A stretch of 64,000 bases of DNA from an uncultured Aliiroseovarius sp. GTDB taxonomy: Bacteria > Pseudomonadota > Alphaproteobacteria > Rhodobacterales > Rhodobacteraceae. Position 1 is the first letter of the stretch; each line of letters opens with the position of its first letter. The position numbers were made by a program, and so were the translations under genes. Shown piece by piece: positions 55,608 through 64,000 of the stretch. Below the pieces are notes generated by a model, which saw nothing but the letters and a program-made list of their open reading frames with translations, had not been told where the DNA came from and ran no database searches. The stretch spans positions 62,001 through 126,000 of the forward strand of contig NZ_CANLNB010000005.1 of assembly GCF_947492455.1 (NCBI RefSeq), read 5' to 3'.

Positions 55608-56099
55608 ATGGCTTTTGATTACGCACGCGCAACGAAGTACTTCCTGCTGACGGACTTCATCAAAGGGTTCCAGCTGGGCCTGAAGTACTTCTTCGCCAAG
55701 AAGGCAACGATCAACTACCCGTTCGAGAAGGGCCCGCTGTCGCCGCGTTTCCGCGGGGAACACGCGCTGCGCCGCTATCCCAACGGGGAAGAGCGCTGCA
55801 TCGCCTGTAAACTGTGCGAGGCGATCTGCCCCGCGCAAGCGATCACCATCGACGCGGAACCCCGCGACGACGGCTCGCGCCGCACCACGCGCTATGACAT
55901 CGATATGACCAAATGCATCTATTGCGGCTTCTGTCAGGAAGCCTGCCCGGTAGATGCGATTGTCGAAGGTCCGAATTTCGAGTTCGCGACGGAAACCCGC
56001 GAAGAGCTGTTCTATGACAAGGCAAAACTGCTTGAGAACGGCGAACGCTGGGAAGCCGAGATCGCGCGCAACATCGAACTCGACGCGCCTTACCGCTAA
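55608..56099 (+). CDS. nuoI: NADH-quinone oxidoreductase subunit I
   Basis: NuoI (163 residues) holds two [4Fe-4S] clusters, N6a and N6b, between NuoG and NuoB. Both ferredoxin motifs are complete: [16 protein letters not shown] and [16 protein letters not shown]. The N-terminal amphipathic helix anchors it to the membrane arm. nuoJ does not follow directly; a carboxymuconolactone decarboxylase-like gene starts nine bases later. Confidence 0.97.
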   Translation: MAFDYARATKYFLLTDFIKGFQLGLKYFFAKKATINYPFEKGPLSPRFRGEHALRRYPNGEERCIACKLCEAICPAQAITIDAEPRDDGSRRTTRYDIDMTKCIYCGFCQEACPVDAIVEGPNFEFATETREELFYDKAKLLENGERWEAEIARNIELDAPYR

Positions 56100-56108
56100 G
56101 GAAATCCC

Positions 56109-56516
56109 ATGGACGAACTATCAAAAAAATACGCTGAAATGCTGGAGCAGGGCACCTTGATGCTCCGCGCCTTCAATCCTGCGCTCGAGAAGTTCGTTCC
56201 CGAGGGTTTGGACAAGCTGATGCCCACCATGCCGAAAGACATGATGGACATGATGTTTGGAAATACCTTCAACAAGGATGGTCTGGACGCGAAAACCCGC
56301 ATGCTGGTGGCCCTTGCCGGGCTGGTGGCCGCGGGTGCGCATGCCGGACCTCAGCTGAAAGTGACCGTGCGCCACGCCATCGAGGCCGGCGCCACCGAAA
56401 AAGAGATCTCGGAAGTGATCTATCAAATGTCCATGTTGGGCGGCCTGCCGGCGATGAACCGGGCGCTGGAAGAAGCGCAAGCCGTCTTTGACGAAAACGA
56501 GGAGGGGGACGCATGA
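56109..56516 (+). CDS. Carboxymuconolactone decarboxylase (AhpD-like) family protein in nuo operon
   Basis: A 135-residue all-helical protein of the CMD/AhpD family. The core segment [22 protein letters not shown] (in two parts: [13 protein letters not shown], then [21 protein letters not shown]) and [19 protein letters not shown] match the family. The AhpD CxxC redox pair is absent, so peroxidase-type disulfide chemistry is unlikely. It ends with an acidic tail and overlaps the nuoJ start by four bases (ATGA). Its role in this operon is unknown; similar genes occur in other Rhodobacterales nuo operons as I recall, unverified here. Confidence 0.82.
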   Translation: MDELSKKYAEMLEQGTLMLRAFNPALEKFVPEGLDKLMPTMPKDMMDMMFGNTFNKDGLDAKTRMLVALAGLVAAGAHAGPQLKVTVRHAIEAGATEKEISEVIYQMSMLGGLPAMNRALEEAQAVFDENEEGDA

Positions 56517-57127
56517 GCGTTGCCGATTTCGCCTTTTACCTCTTTGCCCTGACCACCGTGGTCGGCGGGTTCTTTACCGTGATGGCAAGAAACCCCGTGC
56601 ACTCGGTGCTGTGGCTGATCACCGCCTTCATCGGCGCCACCGGCCTGTTCGTCCTCTTGGGCGCCGAGTTCGTGGCGATGCTTCTGATGATCGTCTATGT
56701 GGGCGCGGTTGCGGTGCTGTTCCTGTTCGTCGTCATGATGCTGGACGTGGATTTCGCGGCCCTGAAGGCCGAGATGTCGAAATCTTTGCCGCTGGCACTG
56801 CTGATCGGGGTCATCCTTCTGATGGAACTGGGCACCATCTTCGGCGTCTGGCAATTCGCTGATGGGGCCGAGGCCGCACGCGTTGCTGTCACCCCCGCGC
56901 TGGATGTAGCCCACAACACCGAGGCTCTGGGTCAGATCCTCTACACCCAATACATCCTGCTCTTCCAGCTGGCAGGTCTGATCCTGCTGGTCGCCATGAT
57001 CGGCGCTATCGTCCTGACCCTGCGCCACCGCACAAACGTGAAGCGCCAGAACGTGATGGCCCAGATGCACCGTGACCCGGCCAAAGCGATGGAGATCATC
57101 GACGTGAAACCGGGGCAGGGGCTTTAA
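56513..57127 (+). CDS. nuoJ: NADH-quinone oxidoreductase subunit J
   Basis: A membrane-arm subunit of complex I (204 residues, five membrane segments) containing the pi-bulge helix linked to quinone reduction. Diagnostic segments: [10 protein letters not shown] near the start and the third helix [22 protein letters not shown]. The C-terminal 50 residues are soluble and basic. It overlaps the CMD-like gene, and a 69-base gap with a mini-ORF leads to nuoK. Confidence 0.95.
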   Translation: MSVADFAFYLFALTTVVGGFFTVMARNPVHSVLWLITAFIGATGLFVLLGAEFVAMLLMIVYVGAVAVLFLFVVMMLDVDFAALKAEMSKSLPLALLIGVILLMELGTIFGVWQFADGAEAARVAVTPALDVAHNTEALGQILYTQYILLFQLAGLILLVAMIGAIVLTLRHRTNVKRQNVMAQMHRDPAKAMEIIDVKPGQGL

Positions 57128-57136
57128 GAGGCTGAG

Positions 57137-57202
57137 ATGAACAAGAATAAAACGATGTGGGCGCTAGACGATGCGCCCGGAATGGAAGGGACAAAATGGT
57201 AG
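57137..57202 (+). CDS. Putative 21-codon ORF overlapping the nuoK start
   Basis: ATG 57137, five bases after GAGG, opens 21 codons ([18 protein letters not shown]...) ending in TAG 57200-57202, inside the second codon region of nuoK, whose ATG is at 57196. It fills almost the whole gap between nuoJ and nuoK and would couple translation of the two. It has a better ribosome-binding site than the other mini-ORFs here. Whether the peptide has a role is unknown. Confidence 0.35.
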   Translation: MNKNKTMWALDDAPGMEGTKW

Positions 57203-57501
57203 GTCTTGAACATTATCTCGCAGTTGGTGCGGCGCTGTTCGTCATCGGCATTTTCGGGCTCTTCCTGAACCGTAAGAACGTCATCATCCTTTTGATGTCG
57301 ATCGAACTGATGCTTCTTTCCGTGAACATCAACCTTGTCGCGTTCTCGTCCTATCTGGGCGATCTGACAGGGCAGGTCTTCACGCTCTTTGTTTTGACTG
57401 TGGCCGCTGCTGAAGCTGCCATTGGTCTGGCGATCCTTGTCAGCTTCTTCCGCAACCGCGGCACGATTGCTGTCGAAGATGTCAACGTGATGAAAGGCTA
57501 A
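57196..57501 (+). CDS. nuoK: NADH-quinone oxidoreductase subunit K
   Basis: A small membrane subunit (101 residues, three membrane segments) related to MrpC of cation antiporters. It has the conserved helix [21 protein letters not shown] with the two glutamates used in proton transfer (one here in SIELML, one in [10 protein letters not shown]). The start ATG 57196 gives the standard length; an in-frame extension to 57157 overlaps the mini-ORF and is rejected. GGAAGGG lies ahead. Confidence 0.96.
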   Translation: MVGLEHYLAVGAALFVIGIFGLFLNRKNVIILLMSIELMLLSVNINLVAFSSYLGDLTGQVFTLFVLTVAAAEAAIGLAILVSFFRNRGTIAVEDVNVMKG

Positions 57502-57507
57502 CCAAAA

Positions 57508-59688
57508 ATGGTACAGTTCATCCTTTTTGCCCCGCTTTTTGGCGCGTTGGTCGCTGGCTTCGGTCACCGGTTCATCGGAGACAAAGGTGCGCAGATCCTG
57601 ACGACAGCCCTGCTGTTCTGGTCGGCGTTCCTGTCGTGGATCACCTTCTTCGGCCTCGGCTCCGAGACGCAGATCATCCACCTGATGGATTGGGTGCAGT
57701 CGGGCAGCCTATCGGTTGACTGGTCGATCCGTCTGGACCGTCTAACCGCGATCATGCTGGTCGTTGTGACCTCGGTCTCGTCGCTGGTTCATCTGTATTC
57801 CATGGGCTACATGGCCCATGATCCGCAGTTCGAGGGCGAAAGCTATCGCCCCCGTTTCTTCGCCTATCTGTCCTTCTTCACCTTCACCATGTTGATGCTG
57901 GTGACCTCGGACAACCTGCTGCAGATGTTCTTTGGCTGGGAAGGCGTGGGTGTGGCCTCGTACCTGCTGATCGGCTTTTATTATAAGAAACCCTCGGCCA
58001 ACGCGGCGGCGATCAAAGCCTTCGTAGTGAACCGTGTGGGGGACTTTGGTTTTGCTCTGGGTATCTTCGGTCTGTTCTACATGACCGACAGCATCCGCTT
58101 TGACGATGTGTTCGCAGCGGCACCTGCGCTGGCAGAGACCAACATCCACTTCCTGTGGACCGATTGGAACGCAGCGAACTTGCTGGCCTTCCTGCTGTTC
58201 GTCGGTGCGATGGGTAAATCGGCACAGCTGATCCTGCACACCTGGCTTCCCGACGCGATGGAAGGCCCGACCCCGGTGTCGGCGCTGATCCACGCGGCAA
58301 CCATGGTGACCGCCGGTGTCTTCCTGGTCTGCCGCATGTCGCCGCTGATGGAATACGCGCCCGAGGCCACCAACTTCATCGTCTTCCTTGGCGCCACCAC
58401 CGCGTTCTTCGCGGCGACTGTGGGCCTTGTGCAGAACGACATCAAACGCGTGATCGCGTATTCGACCTGTTCGCAGCTGGGCTATATGTTCGTGGCCGCT
58501 GGCGTCGGCGTCTACTCGGTCGCCATGTTCCACCTGTTCACACACGCCTTCTTCAAGGCGATGCTGTTCCTTGGGGCCGGTTCGGTCATCCACGGGATGC
58601 ATCACGAGCAGGACATGCGCAACTACGGCAACCTGCGGAAAAAGCTGCCCATCACCTTCTGGGCGATGATGATCGGCACGCTGGCCATCACCGGTGTCGG
58701 CATCCCGTTGACCACCATTGGATTTGCAGGCTTCCTGTCGAAAGACGCTGTGATCGAAAGCGCGTTTGCTGGCACCAATGGCGGTTACGCTTTCTGGATG
58801 CTGGTCATCGCGGCGCTGTTCACCAGCTTCTACAGCTGGCGCCTGATGTTCATGACCTTCTACGGCAAGCAGCGCGGCGACAAGCATACGCATGAGCACG
58901 CACATGAAAGCCCGCTGGTTATGACCATTCCGCTAGGTGTTCTCGCCATCGGTGCGATCTTTGCTGGTATGATCTGGTACGGCCCGTTCTTCGGCAAAGA
59001 AGAGAAAGTAAATCAGTTCTTCGGCATCGAAGCCCATGCAAGCGCGCATCATGACGATCACGGTGCAGCCGCTGACGGTCACGGAGATGATCATGGCGAC
59101 GATCACGCGGCAGATACGCATTCGGACGATCACAGCCACGACGATGCGGCCCACGCCACGGATGAAGCACATGCCGAGACCATGGCCGACCCGGCTCATG
59201 CACCGGTCGCGGCTGCCCATCACGGCGAAGCCCCGAAAGGTGCGATCTTCATGCACCCGGACAACCACGTCCTGCATGACGCGCACTATGTACCGAAATG
59301 GGTCAAAATCTCGCCCTTCATAGCGATGATCATCGGCTTCGCGACGGCGTTCTGGTTCTACATCTTGAACCCGACCCTGCCCAAGCGTCTGGCCGAGACC
59401 TTCCCGCATATCTACCAGTTCCTTCTGAACAAATGGTACTTCGACGAGATCTACGACATCCTTTTCGTCAAACCTGCGTTCATTGTCGGACGGTTCCTGT
59501 GGAAACGCGGTGACGGCAACGTGATTGACGGCTTCCTGAATGGCTTGGCGATGGGCATCGTGCCTTGGTTCACCAAACAGGCTGGCCGCGCACAGACCGG
59601 TTACGTCTTCTCTTATGCCTTCGCGATGGTCCTTGGCATCGTCGCCCTGGTGACAATCATGATTATCTTCAGCGGTGGAGCGCACTAA
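57508..59688 (+). CDS. nuoL: NADH-quinone oxidoreductase subunit L with a His/Asp-rich loop
   Basis: The distal proton-pumping antiporter-like subunit, 726 residues, about 16 membrane segments and a long lateral helix at the C-terminal end. Diagnostic segments: [22 protein letters not shown] (in two parts: [28 protein letters not shown]) and [17 protein letters not shown]. Between the last antiporter helices and the lateral helix, residues 508-573 form a low-complexity loop with about 15 His and 14 Asp. E. coli NuoL is 613 residues; the loop explains most of the excess. nuoM starts on the last base of the stop codon. Confidence 0.96.
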   Translation: MVQFILFAPLFGALVAGFGHRFIGDKGAQILTTALLFWSAFLSWITFFGLGSETQIIHLMDWVQSGSLSVDWSIRLDRLTAIMLVVVTSVSSLVHLYSMGYMAHDPQFEGESYRPRFFAYLSFFTFTMLMLVTSDNLLQMFFGWEGVGVASYLLIGFYYKKPSANAAAIKAFVVNRVGDFGFALGIFGLFYMTDSIRFDDVFAAAPALAETNIHFLWTDWNAANLLAFLLFVGAMGKSAQLILHTWLPDAMEGPTPVSALIHAATMVTAGVFLVCRMSPLMEYAPEATNFIVFLGATTAFFAATVGLVQNDIKRVIAYSTCSQLGYMFVAAGVGVYSVAMFHLFTHAFFKAMLFLGAGSVIHGMHHEQDMRNYGNLRKKLPITFWAMMIGTLAITGVGIPLTTIGFAGFLSKDAVIESAFAGTNGGYAFWMLVIAALFTSFYSWRLMFMTFYGKQRGDKHTHEHAHESPLVMTIPLGVLAIGAIFAGMIWYGPFFGKEEKVNQFFGIEAHASAHHDDHGAAADGHGDDHGDDHAADTHSDDHSHDDAAHATDEAHAETMADPAHAPVAAAHHGEAPKGAIFMHPDNHVLHDAHYVPKWVKISPFIAMIIGFATAFWFYILNPTLPKRLAETFPHIYQFLLNKWYFDEIYDILFVKPAFIVGRFLWKRGDGNVIDGFLNGLAMGIVPWFTKQAGRAQTGYVFSYAFAMVLGIVALVTIMIIFSGGAH

Positions 59689-61229
59689 TGAACAACCTGC
59701 TTTCCATCATCACCTTCCTGCCGCTGGTCGCGGCGGTGATCCTCGCGCTGTTCTTGCGCGGCGATGACGAAGCGGCCGCGCGCAACGCGAAATATCTTGC
59801 GCTGGCAGCAACGGTTGCAACTTTCCTTTTCTCGCTTCTGGTGCTTGTCGGGTTTGATCCTGCCGACACCGGCTTCCAGTTCGTGGAAGAGGGCGAGTGG
59901 ATCATGGGTCTGAAGTACAAGATGGGCGTCGACGGGATCTCGGTCCTGTTCGTGATGCTCACCACCTTCATGATGCCCTTGACCATCTGGGCCAGCTGGG
60001 GCGTGAAAACCCGCGTGAAGGAATACATGATCGCCTTCCTGCTGCTTGAGACCCTGATGCTGGGTGTCTTCATGGCGCTGGATCTGGTGCTGTTCTACCT
60101 GTTCTTCGAGGCAGGCCTGATCCCGATGTTCCTGATCATCGGCATCTGGGGCGGCAAGGACCGCATCTATGCATCGTTCAAGTTCTTCCTCTATACGTTC
60201 CTTGGCTCGGTCCTGATGCTGGTCGCGATGATCTATATGTTCGTCGATGCGGGCACGACGGATATCCCGACGCTGATGAACCACAGCTTTGGTTCTGAAG
60301 ACTTCAGCCTCTTGGGCATTCAGATTGTCGGCGGTGCACAGACGCTTCTGTTCCTCGCCTTCTTCGCCAGCTTCGCGGTGAAAATGCCGATGTGGCCGGT
60401 CCACACCTGGCTTCCCGACGCACACGTTCAGGCGCCGACTGCCGGTTCGGTTGTTCTGGCGGCGATCCTTCTGAAAATGGGCGGCTATGGCTTCCTGCGG
60501 TTCTCGCTTCCGATGTTCCCCATTGGCGCAGACACAATGGCCTGCTTCGTTCTGTGGATGTCGGCGATTGCGATCGTCTATACCTCGCTGGTCGCACTGG
60601 TGCAGGAAGACATGAAAAAGCTGATCGCGTATTCGTCGGTTGCCCACATGGGCTATGTGACCGCCGGTATCTTCGCGCTGAACCAGCAAGGTCTGGACGG
60701 GGCGATCTTCCAGATGATCAGCCACGGCTTCATCTCGGGCGCGCTCTTCTTGTGTGTAGGTGTCATCTATGACCGCATGCACACCCGCGAGATCGACGCT
60801 TACGGAGGTCTGGTGAACCGCATGCCAGCTTACGCGCTGATCTTCATGTTCTTCACGATGGCAAACGTGGGCCTGCCGGGCACCTCGGGTTTCGTCGGTG
60901 AATTCCTGACGCTGGTCGGCATGTTCAAAGCCAACACCTGGGTGGCTCTGGTTGCGACCTCGGGCGTGATCTTCTCGGCCGCGTATGCGCTGTACCTCTA
61001 TCGCCGCGTCGTCTTTGGCGACCTGATCAAGGAAAGCCTGAAGTCGATCACCGAGATGAACAGCCGCGAGAAAGCGATCTTTGCACCGCTCGTCTTCATG
61101 ACCCTGCTTCTGGGTGTCTACCCGTCGCTGGTCACGGACATCATTGGCCCCTCGGTCGAGGCACTTCTGACCAACTTCCACGCCGCTATCCCTGCTGATG
61201 CAGAGATGGCTCAGGCCGCAGCGCATTAA
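59688..61229 (+). CDS. nuoM: NADH-quinone oxidoreductase subunit M
   Basis: The second antiporter-like proton-pumping subunit (513 residues, about 14 membrane segments). Diagnostic segments: [15 protein letters not shown], the [10 protein letters not shown] glutamate helix, the [20 protein letters not shown] lysine/His region and [17 protein letters not shown]. The start ATG 59688 overlaps the nuoL stop (TAATG). nuoN follows after 12 bases. Confidence 0.96.
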   Translation: MNNLLSIITFLPLVAAVILALFLRGDDEAAARNAKYLALAATVATFLFSLLVLVGFDPADTGFQFVEEGEWIMGLKYKMGVDGISVLFVMLTTFMMPLTIWASWGVKTRVKEYMIAFLLLETLMLGVFMALDLVLFYLFFEAGLIPMFLIIGIWGGKDRIYASFKFFLYTFLGSVLMLVAMIYMFVDAGTTDIPTLMNHSFGSEDFSLLGIQIVGGAQTLLFLAFFASFAVKMPMWPVHTWLPDAHVQAPTAGSVVLAAILLKMGGYGFLRFSLPMFPIGADTMACFVLWMSAIAIVYTSLVALVQEDMKKLIAYSSVAHMGYVTAGIFALNQQGLDGAIFQMISHGFISGALFLCVGVIYDRMHTREIDAYGGLVNRMPAYALIFMFFTMANVGLPGTSGFVGEFLTLVGMFKANTWVALVATSGVIFSAAYALYLYRRVVFGDLIKESLKSITEMNSREKAIFAPLVFMTLLLGVYPSLVTDIIGPSVEALLTNFHAAIPADAEMAQAAAH

Positions 61230-61241
61230 GGAGAGCGAAAG

Positions 61242-62678
61242 ATGAGCTCTGTTGATATTCAAACGGTTCTGCCTGAGCTGATCCTGGCGGTCTATGCGAT
61301 GGTGGCGCTTCTGGGCGCGGTCTATACGTCGAAGGACGGTTTGGCCAAGCCGATCACCTGGATTACCGGCGCTGTGATGGTGCTTGTGGCCCTGATGGTT
61401 GCAGGCGGAGACGGCAACACGGCGGCCTTCGGCGGGATGTTCTTGGACGATGCGTACGCGCGTTTCGCCAAGGTTGCGATCCTGCTGGCCGCTGCTGCGG
61501 TTCTTGTCATGGGCGAGGCGACCATGTCGCGTCGTGGTCTGCTGAAATTCGAGTATCCCATTCTTGTGACGCTTGGCACTGTCGGCATGATGGTCATGGT
61601 CTCGGCGGGCGATCTGATGACGCTTTATATGGGCCTCGAGTTGCAATCGCTGTCGCTCTACGTCGTTGCCTCGCTGAACCGCGATAGCGTGAAGTCGACC
61701 GAAGCCGGTCTGAAATACTTCGTATTGGGTGCACTGTCCTCAGGTCTGCTGCTCTACGGTTCGTCGCTGGTCTATGGCTATTCGGGTACGACCCTGTTCT
61801 CGGGCATCATCGAGGCCGCGAACCACGGTCAGGTTGGCCTTGGTCTGCTGATTGGTCTGGTCTTCGTGACCGCTGGTCTGGCCTTCAAGGTCTCGGCGGT
61901 TCCGTTCCACATGTGGACGCCGGACGTATACGAGGGCGCACCGACCCCGGTTACCGCCTTCTTCGCCACCGCGCCGAAATTGGCCGCAATGGGTCTGTTT
62001 GCTCGCGTTCTGTTTGACGCTTTCGGTCAGGCCGTTGGCGACTGGCAGCAGATCATCGCGCTTTTGGCTGTGCTGTCCATGTTCCTTGGGGCCTTCGCAG
62101 CGATCGGTCAAACCAACATCAAGCGTCTGATGGCGTATTCGTCCATCGCCCATATGGGCTTTGCTTTGCTGGGTCTGGCCGCAGGCAGCGAATATGGCGT
62201 GCAGGCGATGCTGCTGTACATGGCCGTGTACCTGACAATGAATATCGGCACCTTTGCCTTCATCATGTCGATGGAGCGCGATGGCCGGCCGGTTACCGAC
62301 ATCTCTGCCCTGAACCAGTTTGCCGTAAACGACAAGCTGAAGGGTCTGGCGATGCTGATCCTGCTCTTCTCGCTGGCTGGCGTGCCGCCGATGCTGGGCT
62401 TCTTTGCCAAGTATGGTGTGCTGATCGCTGCTGTTCAGGCCGGAATGGCGTGGCTGGCGGTGGCGGGTGTGATCGCCTCGGTCATCGGTGCCTTCTACTA
62501 CCTGCGCATCGTCTACTACATGTATTTCGGTGAAGAAGGTGAGGGCGTCGAGCTGAACATGTCGCCTGCCGCATGGGCCGCCCTGATGGGATCGGCTGCG
62601 ATCATCCTGCTGGGTGTCGTGAACTTCTTCGGCATCGAAGGCGCCGCTGCTGCGGCTGCTGAAGCCCTTGTCAAATAA
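61242..62678 (+). CDS. nuoN: NADH-quinone oxidoreductase subunit N
   Basis: The third antiporter-like subunit (478 residues, 14 membrane segments), last of the fourteen complex I genes. Diagnostic segments: [50 protein letters not shown] and [22 protein letters not shown] lies 13 to 8 bases before the start. Its 3' end overlaps the birA start by eleven bases. Confidence 0.96.
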   Translation: MSSVDIQTVLPELILAVYAMVALLGAVYTSKDGLAKPITWITGAVMVLVALMVAGGDGNTAAFGGMFLDDAYARFAKVAILLAAAAVLVMGEATMSRRGLLKFEYPILVTLGTVGMMVMVSAGDLMTLYMGLELQSLSLYVVASLNRDSVKSTEAGLKYFVLGALSSGLLLYGSSLVYGYSGTTLFSGIIEAANHGQVGLGLLIGLVFVTAGLAFKVSAVPFHMWTPDVYEGAPTPVTAFFATAPKLAAMGLFARVLFDAFGQAVGDWQQIIALLAVLSMFLGAFAAIGQTNIKRLMAYSSIAHMGFALLGLAAGSEYGVQAMLLYMAVYLTMNIGTFAFIMSMERDGRPVTDISALNQFAVNDKLKGLAMLILLFSLAGVPPMLGFFAKYGVLIAAVQAGMAWLAVAGVIASVIGAFYYLRIVYYMYFGEEGEGVELNMSPAAWAALMGSAAIILLGVVNFFGIEGAAAAAAEALVK

Positions 62679-63435
62679 AGCTCTGCCCAAATGGCCCGAA
62701 GGTGTTGAGAAACGCGTTCTGGCCAGTGTGGACAGCACCAATGAAGAGGCCCGGCGTATTGCGCCGGGCCTTTTGGGCCCCACATGGGTGCTTGCACATC
62801 AGCAAACCGCCGGGCGCGGACGTCGGGGCAGGCCGTGGGCCGCGCCACGCGGCCACTTCTCGGCCACGCTGGTCATGCGCCCCAATGAAACCCCGGATCA
62901 GGTTGCCCTGCGCAGTTTTGTGGCGTCCTTGGCGCTTTACGATGCGTTTGCCACGGCCACCGGGCGCACCAGTGGGTTGTCGCTGAAATGGCCCAATGAC
63001 GTGCTTTTGAATGGCGGGAAGGTCGCTGGCATCCTTTTGGAAAGCGCTGGCCTTGCAGGTGGGCAGGTCAGCCACATCGCCATCGGCATTGGCGTCAACC
63101 TGATCGACGCGCCGCAGACCGAGCAAGTTGAAACTACTGCCGTGGCTCCCGTTAGTTTGGCAGGCGAGACCGGCGTACAACTCACGCCCGCAGAGTTTCT
63201 GGGCTTTCTGGCCCCGGCCTATCAACACTATGAAACCCAGTTCACAACCTACGGGTTCGAGCCAATTCGCGAAGCGTGGCTGGCCCGTGCCGCCCGTCTG
63301 GGTGAGGTCATTACCGCCCGCACCACCCGCGACGAATACGTGGGACGATTTGAAACAGTGGACGCGCAGGGCAACCTTGTCCTATCAACAGCAAAATCCC
63401 GCGAGGTCATCCCCGCGGCCGAGATCTTTTTCTGA
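62668..63435 (+). CDS. birA: Biotin-[acetyl-CoA-carboxylase] ligase
   Basis: BirA joins biotin to carrier lysines of carboxylases through biotinyl-AMP. The 255-residue protein is the short type, with the catalytic domain only ([11 protein letters not shown], the biotin-binding [30 protein letters not shown] and the IGIGVNL segment) and a C-terminal SH3-like domain; it lacks the DNA-binding head of E. coli BirA and so cannot be a repressor itself. The start appears to be TTG 62668, inside the end of nuoN, since no ATG or GTG lies between it and the conserved core. Its substrates should include the MccA encoded at 40564. Confidence 0.92.
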   Translation: MSNKALPKWPEGVEKRVLASVDSTNEEARRIAPGLLGPTWVLAHQQTAGRGRRGRPWAAPRGHFSATLVMRPNETPDQVALRSFVASLALYDAFATATGRTSGLSLKWPNDVLLNGGKVAGILLESAGLAGGQVSHIAIGIGVNLIDAPQTEQVETTAVAPVSLAGETGVQLTPAEFLGFLAPAYQHYETQFTTYGFEPIREAWLARAARLGEVITARTTRDEYVGRFETVDAQGNLVLSTAKSREVIPAAEIFF

Positions 63436-63446
63436 AGGAGTGGCCC

Positions 63447-64000
63447 ATGCTTCTGGCCATTGACTGCGGCAATACGAACACCGTTTTCTCGATCTGGGAT
63501 GGCGAAAAATTCCTGTGCACGCTCAGAACGTCTACCCACCATTCGCGGACGGCGGATGCCTATTTCACATGGTTCTCGACGCTGATCAATCACTACAAGA
63601 TTGATCCCGAGATTACCGGCGTGGTGATCAGCTCGACTGTTCCGCGCGTGGTCTGGAACTTGCGCGTTTTCGCAGACCGTTTCTTTGGCTTGCGCCCGCT
63701 GGTTGTGGGCAAACCTGACTGCCTGCTGCCCGTCGCTCCCCGCGTGGATCAAGGGACCACGCCCGGCCCCGACCGTCTGGCCAATGCCGTAGCCGGGTTT
63801 GAACGTTATGGCGGCGATTGCATGGTTGTCGATTTCGGCACCGCGACCAATATCGACGTTGTGGCCCATGATGGGGCTTACATCGGCGGCGTGATTGCCC
63901 CGGGCGTAAACCTGTCGCTGGAAGCGTTGCACCAAGGGGCCGCCGCTTTGCCGCATGTGGACGTTACCCAACCTGACAAGGTTATCGGCACCAACACCGT
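63447..64000 (+). CDS. coaX: Type III pantothenate kinase, N-terminal part (cut by window edge)
   Basis: CoaX phosphorylates pantothenate in the first step of coenzyme A synthesis. The frame starts at ATG 63447, seven bases after AAGGAG and 11 bases after birA, and runs open to the right edge (184 codons seen of about 255). The phosphate-binding motif DCGNTNTVFS at residues 5-14, SSTVPRV, GPDRLANAVAG and DFGTATNIDVV are those of the type III enzyme of the ASKHA fold. The birA-coaX pair behind nuo probably shares the operon's transcript. Confidence 0.95.
   Translation, partial: MLLAIDCGNTNTVFSIWDGEKFLCTLRTSTHHSRTADAYFTWFSTLINHYKIDPEITGVVISSTVPRVVWNLRVFADRFFGLRPLVVGKPDCLLPVAPRVDQGTTPGPDRLANAVAGFERYGGDCMVVDFGTATNIDVVAHDGAYIGGVIAPGVNLSLEALHQGAAALPHVDVTQPDKVIGTNT

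Noticed and set aside
63447-64000. coaX as a truncated pseudogene
   Set aside because: The frame is intact to the window edge; the missing part is outside the sequence given.

Overview
The window is chromosomal DNA of an alphaproteobacterium of the order Rhodobacterales, most likely the Roseobacter group. I infer this from the high G+C, the nuo operon with Rhodobacterales-specific passengers (DUF5337, DUF5333, a long NuoE), a mraZ leader with an internal terminator, and a DUF1127 gene followed by hairpins whose loops all read CCUCCUCCC. I saw no rRNA, tRNA, CRISPR array, prophage or insertion sequence. Two genes are cut by the window edges: a PQQ-dependent sugar dehydrogenase at the left and coaX at the right.

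Layout. 1-2.5 kb: end of a sugar dehydrogenase, scoBA (acetoacetate activation) and a small membrane protein, all minus. 2.6-7.8 kb: topA (minus) and uvrD/pcrA (plus), divergent. 7.85-8.5 kb: a minus-strand stress-RNA locus, DUF1127 gene ccaF1 followed by eight CcsR/cuckoo hairpins. 8.8-19.8 kb: mrp, a long structured leader (UpsM-like RNA, MraZ boxes) and the first half of the dcw cluster, mraZ-rsmH-ftsL-ftsI-murE-murF-mraY-murD; ftsW, murG, murC, murB, ddl and ftsQAZ do not follow. 19.9-26 kb: a DUF3422 protein, a YeeE/YedE sulfur-compound transporter and an ABC peptide importer without ATPases. 26.4-31.8 kb: an M20 amidohydrolase, moaA, a lipoprotein, an acyl-CoA synthetase and an AlkD-like protein. 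31.8-37 kb: glmU-glmS-alkD (minus), gph and a DegT/StrS aminotransferase. 37.1-44.9 kb: leucine catabolism (ivd, mccB, mccA, mvaB, liuC) with an LprI-like secreted protein and a glutathione transferase inside the operon. 45.5-62.7 kb: all fourteen nuo genes (complex I) with four passenger genes and several mini-ORFs. 62.7-64 kb: birA and coaX.

How the genes connect. Leucine breakdown ends at HMG-CoA lyase, giving acetyl-CoA and acetoacetate; the latter is the substrate of ScoAB at the left end. MCC needs biotin, which BirA attaches. GlmU/GlmS supply UDP-GlcNAc to the Mur pathway of the dcw genes.

Most noteworthy signals: (1) the eight-hairpin CCUCCUCCC array behind ccaF1; (2) the mraZ leader with an intrinsic terminator 53 nt before the gene and ten-base-spaced TGGGN boxes; (3) a perfect hairpin that hides the ribosome-binding site of the DUF5333 gene inside nuo, preceded by a 38-codon leader ORF; (4) a sulfotransferase between nuoC and nuoD; (5) two related GC-rich elements at convergent gene ends and a pair of perfect palindromes inside the leucine operon.
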